A stretch of DNA of 64,000 bases from Cristatella mucedo. Lineage: Eukaryota; Bryozoa; Phylactolaemata; Cristatellidae. The stretch spans positions 14,897,501 to 14,961,500 of the forward strand of contig WPIO01000002.1 of the NCBI GenBank assembly GCA_009760855.2, read 5' to 3'. The notes under the pieces are model-generated. The model was not told the origin of the DNA. It worked only from the letters and a program-made list of their open reading frames with translations, and ran no database searches. The position numbers and the translations under genes are program-made. The stretch's first letter is position 1. The number at the start of each line of letters is the position of its first letter. Positions 19,801-26,282 of this stretch are shown piece by piece.

Positions 19801-21908
19801 CCTAAATTGCCTCAAATGCTTTGTTGAGTTGCAAACATAGATAAATTACATGCATTTTCATCAGAATGCGAAAGCTCGCTGACGGTGTGCAGTATTTTGT
19901 GTTTTTGGCCTGGGACCTTTCCCACGGTTGGATCAGAATGTGCAACCACTTTGGCTTGAAATCCTAAAAATGTGTTACACAATTGAAATTGGAGCTCTGT
20001 GAAACAATTAATTCGTGGATTTGAGGTAGATATCGGCATGAAGTTTCATTATTTGGGTTTGGAAGGTCAGATAAACAAAAACGTTGATGGGAATGACACA
20101 AGGGCAGACATTCGCCTCAGACTAGGCTCGGAAAGACACTTTAGCATTGCTTACATCTTTAACTTTTACTGATAGTTTACGTCTTACCGATACCTGTGGG
20201 GATATAACCGCTTCTTGCCAATGTTGCACCGTCGGAAAATATTTTTTTTAGACAGTCTTGAAAACAAGAATATTCTTCTTTTTTACGGACTGAAGCTGCA
20301 TCCAAAATGTCCACAGTTCGGTAAACACTACAAAGACCTATATCAAATAAATTATCCGTTTATTGTCTATAAAAATATGAAACCTCTACTTGCAAAATTA
20401 ATTCCGCCTCTAGAAATATACATTCTACTGAAAGAGTAGTCATCAGACACTCCTGCACGAGCAATTCTATATCCCCATTATAATATGCAGTTATACCTAA
20501 AACGCATCAAATCCACCAATGACGCACGTCACAACATCTACTGATATGACGACGTTTAAAAAGAAGCTTGAAATGTGCTATTTTATCAGAGAGTTGAGTA
20601 GATCGTTGCGATTCGTCATTCGTGTGTGTGTAGCTGCTTCCACTATGCCTGCTACTTGCCGATGTTACCACCAATCAGCTGGTAATGCTTTATATGCAGC
20701 ATCTGTAAAGTGCCAAGAGAGAGAGAATCAATTCTCTGATGGCGCTATACAAATTTATTATAATAATCTACCTACCACAGACAAGCCAACACCTAAAACT
20801 GTTTCGGGAGTCGCTCTTAACTAGTAGCTATTCTTAGGCTTTCGAAAAGAGGCATCAAAAGCCCAAGAGATCTTACATATTTGGCCATACTGTGGTCCCA
20901 TGATATTAACCTGCAGCAGTATTACTGATTAATAGCGAGCATAGTTCGACTTTCTGTTGTTATTTACCACAGTTTGTCATTGGTACGCAGCCTAAAGAGT
21001 AGATTTGGTGCGTTTTCTAGCCCTTTCTTAGCTAGAAAATTCTAGAAGCATTTTGCCTCTTCCCAAGTGACCAGCTCCGAGTAGGAGCTTCAAGGGAAGC
21101 AGGCCGAAGTACCGTCACAGCAATCTCTCAGGGCCAGGGGAGGCAGTGTAAATACAGACGGATAACTTCCAAGAGGCTGTCGGTGAAGACATTGGCACCT
21201 TATTTACCATCCCCTTCACCCAGTGATTGCGGAGATTTGCGTTCGCCGGCCGGTCGTGTGCCATCAAAAAAGCGTCACGTCATTATATGAACTGATCGGT
21301 GCCAAAGCGAGTATGAGTGATTGTCTATTTGAGTTTTTGTATTTGAATATCGATAATACGACTGATATCTGAATTAATTCGGAAAATAGTCAAAGTAGAC
21401 CAATCCTGAAAGGATATTTGTGTAATCCAGGTGCTATTTGAACACGCTCGGCTGCTATTTCAGGCCAGCTATTGACAAGATCTAGGTAGGAGTACTAACG
21501 CTATAGAAGTCGCTATGATGTCGTGCCTTTCTGGGTAAAAAAAGCCGCAGGATATTTCGTTGAAGGACAAATTCTTTGGGGCACTGAAAATGAATTAATA
21601 TCGAGCTGTGAATTTTGCGTCAAACGTTTGGGTAAGTCTTGCTCATTCCACTAAGTCACGTGTTTTTTCAGCCGGGATCTCTGCACCCTGTGTGTACTAC
21701 GAAGCTATTGACTCACTGCATTAATGTAATAAATAGCTACTGGCTCACAGCACACACTGACCTGATGGAAGTGGAATGTACTCATTGCCTACTGAATTCT
21801 TTCTGATCATTTGTAGGCCACTACATTTCAGAATTCCGCACATATCTGAAAATGGGCTTACCGGCTGTGGCTATGTCCAATTATACTGCAGCAATATCGA
21901 GGCCGTGA
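4802..21908 (+). CDS. Unrecognised multi-exon protein, all introns phase 1
   Basis: Hand-built model. Coding exons: 4802-4826, 4990-5028, 8789-9298, 11062-11121, 11229-11324, 15221-15301, 15554-15655, 16953-17033, 19224-19334, 19468-19560, 20252-20320, 21551-21631 and 21817-21908. They sum to 1440 nt, i.e. 479 residues plus stop. Two optional exons (13736-13801, 15901-15924) also keep frame. Each exon lies between an AG acceptor and a GT donor and is open in the one frame that joins to its neighbours; all introns are phase 1. The N-terminus is charged (MDRKHDKHDSRTSS). Residues about 70-170 are ten degenerate decapeptides rich in Ala, Glu and Val. The remainder is mixed sequence with several Trp-Pro motifs and a Cys pair (CEFC) near the end. 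No signal peptide or membrane segment is evident. I do not recognise the family and assign no function. Individual small exons could be wrong. Confidence 0.6.
4990..5028 (+). CDS. Gene 1 exon 3 (39 nt)
   Basis: Acceptor CGACTATTTTCAG, donor TTCT/GTAAGT. Encodes SRTSSLGLFAHF in the frame carried from exon 2; the junction codon GAC gives Asp. Phase 1 at both ends. Confidence 0.5.
7200..7328 (+). mobile_element. L2-type family A 3' end
   Basis: Short copy from the TTCCCTTTGCAGCAAATG motif through the stem-loop (GTGCC...GGGCGC) to ATTATTATTATTATT. No coding sequence remains. Confidence 0.85.
7423..7484. repeat. Perfect 20-bp inverted repeat
   Basis: The left arm (7423-7442) reads AGATTTATAGATCACACTGC. 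The right arm (7465-7484) is its exact reverse complement, across a 22-nt spacer. Could be a small foldback or MITE end, or a transcribed hairpin. Confidence 0.9.
8789..9298 (+). CDS. Gene 1 repeat exon (510 nt)
   Basis: The acceptor TCTTCTTGCTTTGCAG (to 8788) and donor GAAAG/GTAAGC (9299) bound 170 codons open in phase 1. The first third (DEIDKKRQKLSMPGLLGVS...) is unique. Positions 8935-9234 are exactly ten 30-bp units encoding decapeptides of the type KAxPEEVAxA. The last part is basic (MKNLTQKKLPLEAQPEK). It ignores the in-frame stop at 9313, which lies beyond the donor. The Glu/Lys/Ala make-up suggests a flexible or helical charged rod; this is inference. Confidence 0.65.
8935..9234 (+). 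repeat. 30-bp coding minisatellite, ten units
   Basis: Ten diverged 30-bp units, consensus near AAGGCTGNGCCGGAGGAAGT then GGCTCNAGCG. Units start at Lys or Glu and most contain (P/S)EEVA. Because the unit is a multiple of three, copy number could change without breaking the frame. Confidence 0.9.
9299..11061 (+). other. Intron of gene 1
   Basis: Contains a minus-strand L2-type copy (9718-10345). The remainder shows nothing I can assign. Confidence 0.4.
9718..10345 (-). mobile_element. 5'-truncated L2-type LINE, family A
   Basis: On the minus strand the copy runs from about 10345 (CRELATIVTLHQFSPTSTCSQ, then LHSLSPAYLLDL) to a tail at 9718-9800 containing the stem-loop and ATTAATAATAACTAAT. 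Several frameshifts. Confidence 0.8.
11062..11121 (+). CDS. Gene 1 exon (60 nt)
   Basis: Acceptor GTCATTGATAG, donor ATCG/GTAAGT. In the frame carried from the repeat exon it encodes AKPAVADTARNYWEPLVCQI with no stop. Phase 1 at both ends. The acceptor tract is only moderate. Confidence 0.5.
11229..11324 (+). CDS. Gene 1 exon (96 nt)
   Basis: Acceptor TGCTTTCAG, donor GTTG/GTGAGT. Encodes RILQTFWPVQQWPDMPRRQL in the middle. Separated from the previous exon by a 107-bp intron. Phase 1 at both ends. Confidence 0.55.
12150..12285 (+). mobile_element. Degraded L2-type tail
   Basis: GGCAGAGATTTAGTTCTCTT followed by TATTACTATTATTGAG matches the stem-loop and (ATT)n tail of family A with many substitutions. 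Confidence 0.45.
12490..12655 (-). mobile_element. Decayed tRNA-derived SINE copy
   Basis: The minus strand matches the SINE: 3' part TTAGCTGATTTAACAG and GAGCCTTAACGGCTATCACC, then a degraded B-box region and A-box region near GGGCTATCACGGCC. Heavily mutated. Confidence 0.6.
12755..13290 (+). mobile_element. Degraded LINE, family C
   Basis: Broken plus-strand frames contain DYCSASYLRLQ-like, SLHQFQDPL and VSLSDLPRVPVHSCSTRASA strings, i.e. the post-RT region of an L2/CR1-type element. Related to the copy at 46340-47060. Confidence 0.5.
13687..13753. repeat. Imperfect inverted repeat
   Basis: TAAAACTGCAC (13687-13697) and GGACC (13704-13708) pair with GGTCC (13738-13742) and GTGCAGTTTTA (13743-13753), leaving a 6-nt bulge and a 29-nt loop. 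Confidence 0.75.
13736..13801 (+). CDS. Possible extra gene 1 exon (66 nt)
   Basis: Weak acceptor CCATATCTTAG and good donor CCAG/GTGAGC. Open in phase 1 (GPCSFKIPCRLFQLARTCSA) and compatible with both neighbours. It overlaps one arm of an inverted repeat (13687-13753), which makes it suspicious. Confidence 0.3.
14212..14750 (-). mobile_element. 5'-truncated L2-type LINE, family B
   Basis: Minus-strand frame 14267-14722 encodes HGLAPSYLAELLHPFQPARA, then KTVGDRSFSSAGPRLWNSLP and a family-specific tail (TADYGTSFSAVLNCYFYATH). The 3' end is marked by ATGTAATGTAATGTATCACC at 14205-14225, i.e. an (ACATT)n tail. The same ending occurs at 37290, 44915 and 59835. Confidence 0.8.
15221..15301 (+). 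CDS. Gene 1 exon (81 nt)
   Basis: Acceptor TATTTATTATTGACAG, donor CTGG/GTAAGT. Encodes KELTADAATSTADCVQRKLN, then EVMTSL. Phase 1 at both ends, strong splice sites. Confidence 0.6.
15395..15490 (+). mobile_element. Partial SINE copy
   Basis: GCGGTGGCGATGGCCTTGAA and GGCTCTTCTGCAGCTATTTG match the 3' half of the SINE. The tRNA-related half is barely recognisable. Lies in a 252-bp intron of gene 1. Confidence 0.5.
15554..15655 (+). CDS. Gene 1 exon (102 nt)
   Basis: Acceptor CTATTTTAATTGGCAG, donor CAGCG/GTGAGT. Encodes KVLNRLKIALPNRQWPTIVS, then IQQFPSSFS. Phase 1 at both ends. The Trp-Pro motif resembles those of the 11229 and 19468 exons, hinting at internal repetition. Confidence 0.6.
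15901..15924 (+). CDS. Possible micro-exon (24 nt)
   Basis: Very good acceptor (TCAATTTCCTACGCAG), weak donor CTAA/GTAGGC, open in phase 1 (MRGPMFL). Too short to trust. Confidence 0.2.
   Translation: MCEGLCF
16700..16892 (+). mobile_element. L2-type family A 3' end
   Basis: CATGCTTCCTTTGCAGCCCA, a decayed stem-loop (GATAGAAATGCGTTCTCT) and ATTATTATTGTTATTACTAT. No coding part. Confidence 0.7.
16953..17033 (+). CDS. Gene 1 exon (81 nt)
   Basis: The tract TATTTTTTTAGCACCCTAACAG ends at 16952; the earlier AG at 16941 would run into a stop in phase 1. Donor AAAG/GTGAGC. Encodes MNLYPGSVHAMTSVVQGCPN, then FTLVVK. Directly follows an L2 tail. Confidence 0.5.
17573..17712. repeat. 14-bp minisatellite, ten units
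   Basis: Ten units of consensus GAGAGCCTACCAGT with only scattered substitutions (for example GCCTGCC and ACCAAT variants). Confidence 0.95.
17812..17965 (-). mobile_element. Decayed SINE copy
   Basis: AATGATTTAACATCCTC, GAAGAGCCTTCATGGCTTTT and ACCACCGCTTGCAG match the SINE 3' half on the minus strand. The tRNA-related half is poor. Confidence 0.55.
18767..19111 (-). CDS. Speculative small repeat-containing protein
   Basis: A 114-codon minus-strand frame inside a gene 1 intron. Its N-terminal third is hydrophobic after a basic start (TWGTVLSISSYLSFFIGKQL). It then carries two tandem 28-residue units sharing GHRHQxRPAMRQ and ending SLN/NLN, followed by a short tail and TAA. A TATA-like TATATAGG lies about 50 bp upstream on the minus strand (19164-19171). 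A signal-anchored or secreted repeat peptide is one reading. Against it: the two units differ more at amino-acid-changing sites (about ten) than at silent sites (about three), which does not suggest purifying selection. Confidence 0.22.
   Translation of the reverse strand: MKTVTTQQQCMSVRKITATTWGTVLSISSYLSFFIGKQLFISMDGHRHQDRPAMRQVAVLAPPDRVIHINLNGHRHQGRPAMRQMVAIAPRERVINSSLNGIMSGRNICKDIII
18813..18980. repeat. 84-bp tandem duplication
   Basis: Two adjacent 84-bp copies (18813-18896 and 18897-18980) share GTTAAGG, AATTACTCT, GTGGAGCTA, TTGCCTCAT and GGTGACC blocks. 84 is a multiple of three, so the minus-strand frame is preserved. Confidence 0.85.
19224..19334 (+). CDS. Gene 1 exon (111 nt)
   Basis: Strong acceptor TACATTTTTTCCATTTAG, donor TTTAG/GTATGT. 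Encodes LDKEQKTDDNYLSRAST, then DKYIDRLLGARILNL. Phase 1 at both ends. Confidence 0.6.
19468..19560 (+). CDS. Gene 1 exon (93 nt)
   Basis: Strong acceptor GCGATTTTTCTTACAG, donor TCCAG/GTGAGA. Encodes MTANELASLWPDQQRQDLQ. The 'MTAxELAS' string recalls the TFIIS central domain, but the surrounding residues do not follow it, so I do not assign that domain. Intron of 133 bp before it. Confidence 0.6.
20252..20320 (+). CDS. Gene 1 exon (69 nt)
   Basis: Strong acceptor AAAATATTTTTTTTAG, donor TTCG/GTAAAC. Encodes DSLENKN, then ILLFYGLKLHPKCPQF. Phase 1 at both ends. Confidence 0.5.
20460..20772 (+). mobile_element. Degraded L2-type family A
   Basis: The frame near 20519 keeps 'TSTDMTTFKKKLE', the post-RT end, followed by GTAAAGTGCCAAGAGAGAGA and TTCTCTGATGGCGC and an AT-rich tail. 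Confidence 0.7.
20773..21550 (+). other. Intron of gene 1, nothing assigned
   Basis: Unique sequence between the L2 copy and the next exon. No repeat or exon supported. Confidence 0.4.
21551..21631 (+). CDS. Gene 1 exon (81 nt)
   Basis: Acceptor AAAAGCCGCAG (tract partly purine), donor TTGG/GTAAGT. Encodes GQILWGTENELISSCEFCVK. Phase 1 at both ends. Confidence 0.5.
21817..21908 (+). CDS. Gene 1 terminal exon
   Basis: Acceptor TTTCTGATCATTTGTAG. Encodes GHYISEFRTYLKMGLPAVAM, then SNYTAAISRP and TGA at 21906-21908. A canonical AATAAA follows 20 bp later, supporting this as the last exon. Confidence 0.55.
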
Positions 21909-21927
21909 ACAGAAAATCATCTATTCC

Positions 21928-21933
21928 AATAAA
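21928..21933 (+). terminator. Polyadenylation signal of gene 1
   Basis: AATAAA 20 bp after the stop codon. Cleavage is expected about 15-25 bp downstream. Confidence 0.5.
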
Positions 21934-22444
21934 TGTGACCAAGAGGTTAAATTAATGAGCATTCTCATCTTCCATTGAAAAAAATTTGCTCTCATAGCAC
22001 AATCTGTTCGTGCTATCGTAGGATTCTTCATGGTTCCCTAAGCATTTGGTAAGCATTTCTTCGGTCTCATTGTTATAGGCTCCGCTTAAAGTCAGGCGTT
22101 ATACTAACTAATGTGGCTAGAATTTCAATCTTTTAGGTTGTAGGCCTCTTTATTTCAGTATTGTTTTATAGAACGCATCCCGTTTGCTCTAATTACTCAT
22201 CAGAAAGGCTTGTCATAAAGAGCTTGGGACTTTGTTACCTAAATGCTTGTGATTTTTAGGTTTGAGAACTCACTCACTGCGATCTCAGTGACATGCAGAT
22301 GAGCTCAATGTTAGACGCCACGCGGATTTCTATTGGGCAGTCTTAATATTCACCCGTGTCCCACTCGTGGCTACATCATGGTCTTTAAAAATGCAAGACC
22401 CATCAGAGATCACTTGGAATCCCACAGTATATGTCAAACCACAA

Positions 22445-23965
22445 ATTAATAAACCAAGCTAGACCAAAAGGACTTGAGCAGCTTCCATCCAGTCTCTTTT
22501 CTTAGACACTGGAACGAATTGTGGCAGAGCAACTAAACTATTATATTAAGACATCAAACCTAGCGAGTTAGTTCCAGTCTGGGTTTACACTTAATAACTC
22601 TGCACACTCAGTATTGCTTAGGGTCATATAACAACCTTCTCAGGAATGCAGACTTGGTCTTAAAGTCTGTCGGCTTGTTCTGCTTGACATTTCTGCGGCG
22701 CTCTGTAGTATTGATCAAGGAGTCTGCCCTGAGCGCTTCACATCTGGCTTGAGCGTCGCTGACACTGCACTGCAATGGCTGCGGTCCTATCTCAGTGCGA
22801 GAGTGGGCAACTCGCTGCGGAGTATAGATGGGAACAGACAAAAGCATCAAACGAACCACTTAATTAATGGATACCTCCGGCCTTTGTAATTGGTCCTCTT
22901 CTTTTCAGTTTGTTCTCTCCCTCTTGCCCACGATCACTTTCACTTCAATGCAGACAACGCTTCTTTGCTTTGATCCCTCCCAGCCCTCTAACACGCCGAA
23001 TTCCTCTAACACTCTCGCTGAATGTATCGATGACATTTGGGCATGGGTGGCAGAAGTTTTTCTCAAATTGAATGAAGACGAAACCAACTTACTAGTTATG
23101 GGAGAACAAGGATCTACTCAGAAGCTGGAAAACCTAACGCTCAAAATCAGCTCTACCAACATATCCACTGTTCAATCTGCATGTAATCTACGTTTCCTGT
23201 TTTAAAAGCGACCTTTTAGTAGACGACTGCATCAGCTCCAATGAAAAGTGTGCCTCCTTTCAGCTGCATAACTTTGCTACAGTTGGGACATGCTAGACAT
23301 GGTTACTACGTCTCAACCGGTCCATCCATTTGCTAGATCCGTTTTGACTTCTGTAAATCACTGATTGCTAGTCTACGGGCTTGTGCAATAAAGTGCCAAC
23401 AGTTTTTGCAACAATCTGCAGCAATCGGCTCGTCTGTCATGAGCTTTGCAGCTGCCTCGTCCTCACACCTTCTCGCCGACCTGCACTAGCTCCCATTAAG
23501 CAGAGTATTGACTTCCAGGTTCTGGCACTTACTTTAAGGTCCCTTCATTGTTCTGGCGTGAGCATTCTTTGTAGAACTACTCATCACCAGGCCCAAAATC
23601 GTATAAACCACTATTATGATACGAATAGTTTAGCCACATCACATACGAACCTCAAAATTGCTGGAGACCGTGTCTCTCCCTCGTATGCTCCCAAATCCTG
23701 GAACTCACTACATACACTCCACAACATACACACACTCACTAAATACACATCCCCTGATTTTAATTTTTAAAGAAGCCTTAAATGCATTGTTTATTGCATC
23801 ATTTGCTGAGTCTTCTTGATTCATCTTTCACGTACAGATGCCTGCCTACACTGTTTCAGCTGGCTGCGTAAGATACTATCACCTACTATTTGGTAATGCT
23901 TTTTATGCAGCATCTATAAATTTCCAAGAAAGAGATTCAGTTCTCTGGAGTTATTATTATTATAT
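22445..23965 (+). mobile_element. L2-type family A LINE, RT domain to 3' end
   Basis: Broken plus-strand frames follow the order of an RT: SSFHPVSF (motif 1), a decayed LLDISAA motif A region near 22680, the AHDHFHFNADNA relic of the YADD box near 22935, then CFDPSQPSNTPNS, ECIDDIWAWVAEVFLKLNED, LLVMGEQGSTQKLENLTLKI and the post-RT region. The tail (TTCCAAGAAAGAGATTCAGT, then ATTATTATT) ends near 23965. Many stops. Confidence 0.85.
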
Positions 23966-23978
23966 GTGTTAGAAAACC

Positions 23979-24179
23979 TTGTTTCCGTTCACGATGCAAG
24001 AAGGAATAACAACCTACCTGGGTCCTCGTGTGATGTGGAATCTAGTAGACCAGCCTTCTTCCACACTTCTCAACGATTACGAAACCATCTCGAGGACGTT
24101 TGTTGACGCATACTGCAAAATCTATCTAGCCGAATTCAAACTTTTTATAAAATTGGTTGCAAAAGCAGAGCTGGAATAG
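23979..24179 (+). other. Unexplained 66-codon open frame
   Basis: Starts right after an L2 tail. It reads like an ordinary globular fragment (YCKIYLAEFKLFIKLVAKAE) but has no splice sites, repeats or homology that I recognise. Probably chance. Confidence 0.12.
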
Positions 24180-24263
24180 CAATACAAATTCCACCCCGAC
24201 ACGTGAGGTATCAGCCGAGTTATGAAATTTACAAGACGCCAACATACCCTGAAAACGAAGATG

Positions 24264-24270
24264 TATAAAA
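24264..24270 (+). promoter_or_regulatory. TATA box of a possible second plus-strand gene
   Basis: TATAAAA, followed by G, lies 39 bp before the ATG at 24303. A start near 24295 would give a very short leader. A GTAAGC at 24291 offers an alternative in which the upstream segment is itself exonic. Confidence 0.3.
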
Positions 24271-24302
24271 GTCACAAGAATACACGTCAGTAAGCTTAAC
24301 AC

Positions 24303-25434
24303 ATGTATCTTGATCTATGTTCAAAAGTTGGCGTACAAGTCGCATACGATACAGAGATAAGTAGTTTTTTTATTCATCGTTTCCGGTTTACATCTGGATT
24401 TTATGCCGTGTACATAACCATTTCTTTTATCAGGCGGAAGCCGTCAGAACTTCCAACCCAAATTCTTGCATATTTTCCTTTCGAAAGGTAACCACAATTT
24501 TCCAGCATCCGAAAACTTTTATATTATTTTCTTGACATTCTTCGTTAAGGAAAACCTAAAAAATTAACATCCTATAAAATTCGTAAGTTGAATGCTATTT
24601 AAAAAGAAAAGTTTGGCAGACTAGTATTTACTATTTACTAGCTAGGGGCTCGACTGTAGATGAATCTGACTCCCGGGTTAAGTGCTGCCTGGCTTGTTAG
24701 AGGCAGCGATGTAAATTTAGGCTCACTGTCTCCAGGTGATTCACTGTGCTTACGCGACACGAGCAGGTATAACACACAACAACCGACAAGCAAACAATCT
24801 GAAAACCTACCTTGCAGGCACCGAAACCTTAATCGCAAAGATGTTGGGGTAGAGGAGACGGTGCATCGCACGTTTGCCCTGGTTTCAGCACCTGGTAATG
24901 CTAGCAGTAATTCTATATATATGTTGCACATCCTGTTCAGCATCAGATTATAGTAGGTATGCAAAAGTAGTGGCTGATTCAACGGCCTCTTTTGCATAGT
25001 AACAGGGGAGCCTTTGCGGCTATCACCTCCTCTTGCAGCTGCAACAAAGGATCGCCCGTTGCAGCATTCGAACCGACGACCTTGATCGAGGTCGTGAAAG
25101 GCAACCACCTTACCTAGTGTGCCATCACAGCTCACCGAGCTGTAACATTAATGAGGCTGTATAAAAGCAGCGCTTACCCGAAATATCCAAGCACCGCGGG
25201 ATTTTACGCAAATCCTAATCTGTGTTGAGTTTGCAAATGACGACCAAAAATATTACTTCAGGTTAAGATGGTAAGCAGTAACTGTAACATATTGTTCGTG
25301 CTACCACCTTGGTCGGACTGCTAGATGGGGAAAAACATGCGCAATTACAGGAGCTGGAGGGGTTTCGTGGGTTCGGAGCTTCTTCAGCTGCCGTTTGTCT
25401 TCATGGGCTGGCTTTTGGCATCAAACTCGGATGA
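24303..25434 (+). CDS. Possible small phase-1 gene, four exons
   Basis: Model: 24303-24360 (MYLDLCSKVGVQVAYDTEI), 24434-24487 (GSRQNFQPKFLHIFLSK across the junction), 24736-24894 (53 codons with DTSRYNTQQPTSKQSEN and VEETVHRTFALVSAP) and 25325-25434 (HAQLQELEGFRGFGASSAAV, ending FGIKLG and stop). The total is 381 nt, 126 residues plus stop, and all introns are phase 1 as in gene 1. The two middle exons have the best splice sites (TTTCTTTTATCAG and AAAG/GTAACC; CTCACTGTCTCCAG and CCTG/GTAATG). The same two exons could instead be alternative downstream exons of gene 1, because the phase matches. I do not recognise the product, and no AATAAA follows closely. Confidence 0.33.
24434..24487 (+). 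CDS. Gene 2 exon (54 nt)
   Basis: Acceptor ACCATTTCTTTTATCAG, donor GAAAG/GTAACC. Open in phase 1 at both ends. Confidence 0.4.
24736..24894 (+). CDS. Gene 2 exon (159 nt)
   Basis: Acceptor GGCTCACTGTCTCCAG, donor ACCTG/GTAATG. Fifty-three codons open in phase 1. An internal acceptor at 24819-24820 (ACCTACCTTGCAG) is stronger but would change phase. Confidence 0.4.
24966..25136 (-). mobile_element. tRNA-derived SINE copy
   Basis: Nearly full-length on the minus strand: A-box region near GTGATGGCACACTAGG, B box GGTTCGAATGC, the CGACCTCGATCAAGGTCG arm and the AAAGGCTCC...GGCCGTTGAATCAGCCAC 3' part. The 165-codon minus open frame over it is a read-through of the SINE. Confidence 0.85.
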
Positions 25435-26102
25435 CGCAGTGAAGTAAGAATTTCGGATGTGCCGGATATTCCTCTCTAAAAAGTGCATCTGAACAATTTG
25501 TCTGGCACTAGTTTGAGAAATGTTAAAGGTCAGGGGTTTCTTGCATTGCGAATGCACACTCACGGGCAAAATCTGGTTTGAGAATATGCAAGGATACGTT
25601 ACCAAAGTTAGAACAAGAAAACAGCTCACTAGGTTTCCGGATGAAAAAGGATTTGAATACTACGATACTGACCTAGAAGTCTTGGCAAGCACATAAGATG
25701 CCAGCCAGAGCGATGGTAAAGTGCAAGAGTTTTAATAAGTTGCCTAAAATTATGAGAGATAATTTAGTTTTGTGCACGGATTTAGCAAACTGCTATAGTT
25801 AAAACCTAGGACACAATTTTAAAGCATTATTTAATTCCTTTATTACTAGAGAACACTCTTCAGTACTTTCCTTCCCATGCGTAGCAGAACTCAGCATCTA
25901 TTCGAACCATATCCAACTTATGGCGATAAATGCTCAAATTAGCTTGCTTCAAAATTTGGATAATTGCACGTGGATTCATCTAGTAAATTTGACTTTGCCG
26001 CGGTCCGACGGTATTAAAAAGTAAAAACTGTCCAGAATGTAGACTAAAGCAATATATATATAGCAGCATAGTTGCCAGAAATTTCCCCAGTTATACAAAA
26101 GC

Positions 26103-26205
26103 AAGGTCATCGTGCATATTCCCTTCGCAGCAAACGTAAAGCGCCTAGAAAGAGATTGAGTTCTCTGAGGGCGCTTTATCAAGTGCATTAATATTATTAT
26201 TATAT
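26103..26205 (+). mobile_element. L2-type family A 3' tail
   Basis: CCCTTCGCAGCAAACGTAAA, an intact stem-loop (GCGCC...GGGCGC) and ATTAATATTATTATTAT. Confidence 0.85.
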
Positions 26206-26247
26206 TGGTCACTTGTCGTAAATATAAAATAAATATAATACATAAAA

Positions 26248-26250
<3 letters not shown>

Positions 26251-26279
<29 letters not shown>
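26251..26279. repeat. (TA)n microsatellite
   Basis: About fourteen TA units. Confidence 0.95.

Positions 26280-26282
<3 letters not shown>

Noticed and set aside
24638-25135. 165-codon minus-strand frame
   Set aside because: Its first part is a SINE copy read through, and the rest is antisense to the candidate exon 24736-24894. No homology.
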